Below, piece by piece: positions 58,883-64,000 of a DNA stretch of 64,000 bases (positions are counted from its first letter, which is position 1; each line of letters begins with the position of its first letter). The stretch covers positions 8,336,001 through 8,400,000 of the forward strand of contig NZ_CP068985.1 of the NCBI RefSeq assembly GCF_019397265.1. The letters are read 5' to 3'. The stretch comes from Nonomuraea coxensis DSM 45129. GTDB taxonomy: Bacteria > Actinomycetota > Actinomycetes > Streptosporangiales > Streptosporangiaceae. A program made the translations under genes and the position numbers. The notes under the pieces were generated by a model. The model saw nothing but the letters and a program-made list of their open reading frames with translations, searched no databases and was not told the origin of the DNA.

Positions 58883-59360
58883 TTGTTCGTCGCCATCATC
58901 GGCCTGCTCATCGCAGCCGCCGCGGTCTCCGTCACCGGCGTCGCCGCCTTTTACGCCAACCGGCTGATTCCCGCGCCGCTCCGTCACGACTTCCGCGAGG
59001 ACAACGGCGTCGTCACCGGAACCGTCGGCACGCTCGCGAGGAGTGGCCTGGGATGGCCGAGGACCACGCTCTCGCCTCGTGCTTCGCCGTCAGCATTGAC
59101 CGCATTGTGGTGGCAGCCTGTGGAACCAGGTCAGCTCCGCCCACCAGACCGCCTGCACCGAGGCGAGCAACCTCATCCGACGTCTACCGGTACTCCCGCT
59201 CGCTCCCCGACACCCAGCGCCAGGCCCTGCAGACCCTCGCCACCCGACTACGCCACGACGGTGGTCCGCCTGGCATCACGTCGAGCAGGCGGCTACGCGC
59301 CTACTTCCAGACCATCGAACCGGACACCGGCGCCGCCTCCACCCGTCACGGTCAGGGGTG
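58883..59360 (+). pseudogene. Decayed DUF4239 (bestrophin-like) membrane protein
   Basis: Pieces of one protein occur in three frames in order. Frame 1 gives MFVAIIGLLIAAAAVSVTGVAAFYANRLIP, then LRHDFREDNGVVTGTVGTL. Another gives LWNQVSSAHQTACTEASNLI around 59108-59170. A third gives VYRYSRSLPDTQRQALQTLATR at about 59179-59245. The first frame gives DYATTVVR, and finally WHHVEQAATRLL. Together these match the DUF4239 pattern (helix, W-Q-x5-E-A, YR-x-LP, Y-x3-V-x3-W). Frames change at least four times within 350 bp. The gene is therefore dead unless the assembly is poor here. Confidence 0.75.
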
Positions 59361-59418
59361 AGGGCTCTTCGAAGCTGGTCGGGATGGAGCCATCCATGGC
59401 TTCTCCGATCCAGTCGGC

Positions 59419-59853
59419 TCAGGTCCGCGGGATGAGCAGTTCACGAAGCGGATCGCCACCGTCGACGAAAAGTCGGGCCTCTGCCGTGGTCGCCGCGGCG
59501 ATGCGCTGAAGCACCCGCTGACCGAGCTCGGGATGTCGCCCGTCGAGGGCTCCAACGCGAACGGCGAACACGATGTCATACGGCTCTTCGTGAGCCCGCA
59601 GAACGAAGTCTTCGCCCGCGACTTGGCGGACGCTCATGCGGCCGGACGTGATTTCGTCCATCGCGGCGGCTTCTGCCTGGGCGATGGCGGAGGCGGATCT
59701 GTCGATGGCCAGGATGTGGCCGGTGGTGAGTCGGGCTGCGACGGCCCGTGCGGCGGCCCCGGGCCCGCACCCGATTTCGAGGACACGCGAGTGCGGCTGA
59801 AGGGGAAGCGCATTCACAACCGCGGCGAGGCGGGGTGACAGACGTGTCGGCAT
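59419..59853 (-). CDS. Small class I SAM-dependent methyltransferase
   Basis: 144 residues. Motif I is VLEIGCGPGAAARAVAARL, with the SAM-ribose acid in ILAIDRSASAIAQA, and motif IV-like YDIVFAVRVGALDGRHPELGQ. The protein ends ARLFVDGGDPLRELLIPRT, which seems a natural C-terminus, so it looks complete and not truncated. There is no clear Shine-Dalgarno site. The substrate is unknown. It is the only apparently intact gene in the eroded stretch before the rRNA operon. Confidence 0.75.
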   Translation of the reverse strand: MPTRLSPRLAAVVNALPLQPHSRVLEIGCGPGAAARAVAARLTTGHILAIDRSASAIAQAEAAAMDEITSGRMSVRQVAGEDFVLRAHEEPYDIVFAVRVGALDGRHPELGQRVLQRIAAATTAEARLFVDGGDPLRELLIPRT

Positions 59854-59874
59854 GAGCGGAAGACTAAATGACAG

Positions 59875-60505
59875 TCAGCCTGTACGGGCTCTTCGAATTG
59901 AGGCGCGGCTGAGGTATGCGCGTCCGCACCAGGCCATGGCAGGTGCGTAGGTGTTGGTTTCCACGACGTAGAAGTGGTCGACCACCAACCTGGCGTGCGG
60001 TAATGCGGCACGTACGGCGGATTTGAAGACGGCGCACATGTCGATCGCGCCGAAAGGCCGCCCGCGCACACCAGGCCACCGCACGCCGGCCGAGCCAGCC
60101 GGTGACAGCGGCGATGGTACGGCCCTCGACCTGACCGAGCAGTCCCTGCTGGCCGGACAGGCTTACGAAGCCGGTATGCCAGCGATCCTCCACCGCCGTC
60201 GTCCACGCGCCGATGGCTGCCTCCAGCACCCAGCGAGGAGGGCCTCGGCGGACCTCATCGATGCCCAGCACGCCGACCAGGTCGGGTTGGGCTGGCAGTA
60301 CTTATGGGCGTACTCGGCGAACGCCACGGACACGATCGGCCAGGACACCCCGTGATCCCGCGCCACCTGGACCACCGTTCGCCCGCCATCACCAACGACG
60401 GCACCGGCGGCCTGGCGTAATCCCAGCACGACGATTTTTCGTGACGGCCACGCCGTCCAGACCGAGCAGCAGCGCCGTATCGTTGACCTTGCTCGTGGCT
60501 TCTCT
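59875..60505 (-). pseudogene. ISL3-family transposase relic
   Basis: Minus-strand fragments in changing frames match ISL3 transposases in order. Near 60440-60500 there is DTALLLGLDGVAVTK, then, after a loss of over 200 bp of family sequence, GDGGRTVVQVARDHGVSW around 60350-60400. LGIDEVRRGPPRW follows at 60230-60270, then VEDRWHTGFVSLSGQQGLLGQVEGRTIAAVTGW, and finally, in another frame, AIDMCAVFKSAVRAALPHARLVVDHF near 59985-60050. The catalytic-domain start is present but the C-terminal half is missing. No terminal repeats were found. Confidence 0.8.
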
Positions 60506-60941
60506 GAGCCGCGCCCCGGCCGCACTGGAGGCCCCCCGCGCCCGAACTGGACGACGGCCGGGAGGTTCACGATCAGTGCGCAGCCGGCCGCGAACAGGCT
60601 CTGACCCGCTCCCCTAGCATCCGCACCCTGGACACCAGCTGACGCCGCCGCGGCCCCTGCATGCGGCCTTGACGCGAGCTGGTAGCCGGCGCCCTCCATA
60701 GACTCACCTCGCCCTCCCGTAGGTCAGGAGCGACGCAAGAGGCAAGCGTGGTGGGCCTTCCACGGAGCCCCAATGCATTGACATTGAGCCAAGGGCAGAG
60801 GGGATGAGAGTCGCCAGCAGAGAACGTCGCCGGCCTGCCAGCGCACCAAGGCGACGGCGGAGACAAGGCCGACCGACTTCGACGACACCACGCGCAGCCG
60901 AAGAGGCCCGCAGACACCCAGCGCGGGCCCGGAAATGCAGA
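60506..60941. other. Spacer between ISL3 relic and rRNA operon
   Basis: About 430 bases with no convincing gene on either strand. Frames present are Arg/Ala-rich and lack any family pattern. It probably holds further eroded sequence. Confidence 0.45.
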
Positions 60942-60970
60942 AGGGCCCCGACTGAACCAGTCGGGGCCCT
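60942..60970 (-). terminator. rRNA operon terminator
   Basis: AGGGCCCCGACT at 60942-60953 pairs perfectly with AGTCGGGGCCCT at 60959-60970 (12-bp stem, 5-nt loop), 12 nt beyond the 3' end of 5S rRNA. Confidence 0.85.
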
Positions 60971-60982
60971 CCCATAAAGATT

Positions 60983-61101
60983 GTCCGGCGGTGACCTACT
61001 CTCCCACACCCTCCCGAGTGCAGTACCATCGGCGCAGAGAAGCTTAACTTCCGGGTTCGGAATGTAACCGGGTGTTTCCTTCCCGCCATAACCGCCGTAA
61101 C
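60983..61101 (-). rRNA. 5S ribosomal RNA
   Basis: On the minus strand GTTACGGCGGTTATGGCGGG begins the gene, followed by CCGGTTACATTCCGAACCCG, GAAGTTAAGC, GATGGTACTGC, and GGGAGAGTAGGTCACCGCCG near the 3' end. All are invariant 5S elements and the two ends pair (GGCGG with CCGCC). Ends are set by this pairing and may be off by a few bases. Confidence 0.93.
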
Positions 61102-61191
61102 CCTCCGAAACACACAAACACAAACGTGCCTGCTGCCTCAGAATTGCCTAGTGGACGCGAGCAAAAACTTCAAGAAAGTATGCTTTGTGGT

Positions 61192-64000
<2,809 letters not shown>

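Overview
The window is high-GC, densely coded actinobacterial chromosome, with many GTG starts and probable leaderless promoters. It carries typical actinobacterial families: DUF2530, DUF3027, DUF3263, DUF1707, a SepF-like protein, a HelD-type RNA polymerase recycler and a bacterial XPB helicase with a separate helicase-associated-domain protein. The gene set fits a filamentous actinomycete, perhaps Streptosporangiaceae, but the genus is an inference. The right end is a ribosomal operon read on the minus strand (5S complete, most of 23S).

Layout. 1-14.6 kb: an MFS transporter cut by the window edge with a MarR repressor, an AzgA-type purine permease, DUF2530, a 1011-residue Hsp90/sacsin-like ATPase, DUF3027, a second MFS transporter, an extended cold-shock protein, a HAD hydrolase, a TetR regulator, the XPB-partner protein and a STAND-like P-loop protein. 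14.9-20.0 kb: an acyl-CoA synthetase gene broken by an IS200/IS605-type element (TnpA plus frameshifted TnpB), which is itself broken in its left-end hairpin by an IS1182-family element. Removing 3584 bp restores the synthetase reading frame exactly.

20-34 kb: XPB helicase, HelD-like ATPase, a PEBP-family protein, groEL under two tandem CIRCE operators, a small cold-shock protein, threonine synthase under a SAM-I riboswitch with a MoaD/ThiS-like protein, a stand-alone ECF sigma factor, and trehalose synthesis (otsA, otsB) with DUF3263. 34-44 kb: SAM hydroxide adenosyltransferase, a membrane-anchored subtilase, a DUF35-thiolase pair behind a leaderless promoter, and a five-gene oligopeptide ABC importer. 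44-58 kb: a polysaccharide-type ABC exporter, a glycine-rich secreted protein, a lysine-2,3-aminomutase-family radical SAM enzyme, DUF1707, plsX, a CtpE-like P-type ATPase, argS, an unknown membrane protein and a SepF-like protein. 58-61 kb is eroded: a PhzF-family enzyme and a small methyltransferase lie among a decayed DUF4239 gene and an ISL3 transposase relic, next to the rRNA genes.

Most of the window is housekeeping or regulatory. I found no convincing new multi-gene defence or biosynthetic system. The strongest unusual signals are the nested insertion, several palindromic operators, the double CIRCE, the SAM riboswitch and the decayed region before the rRNA operon.
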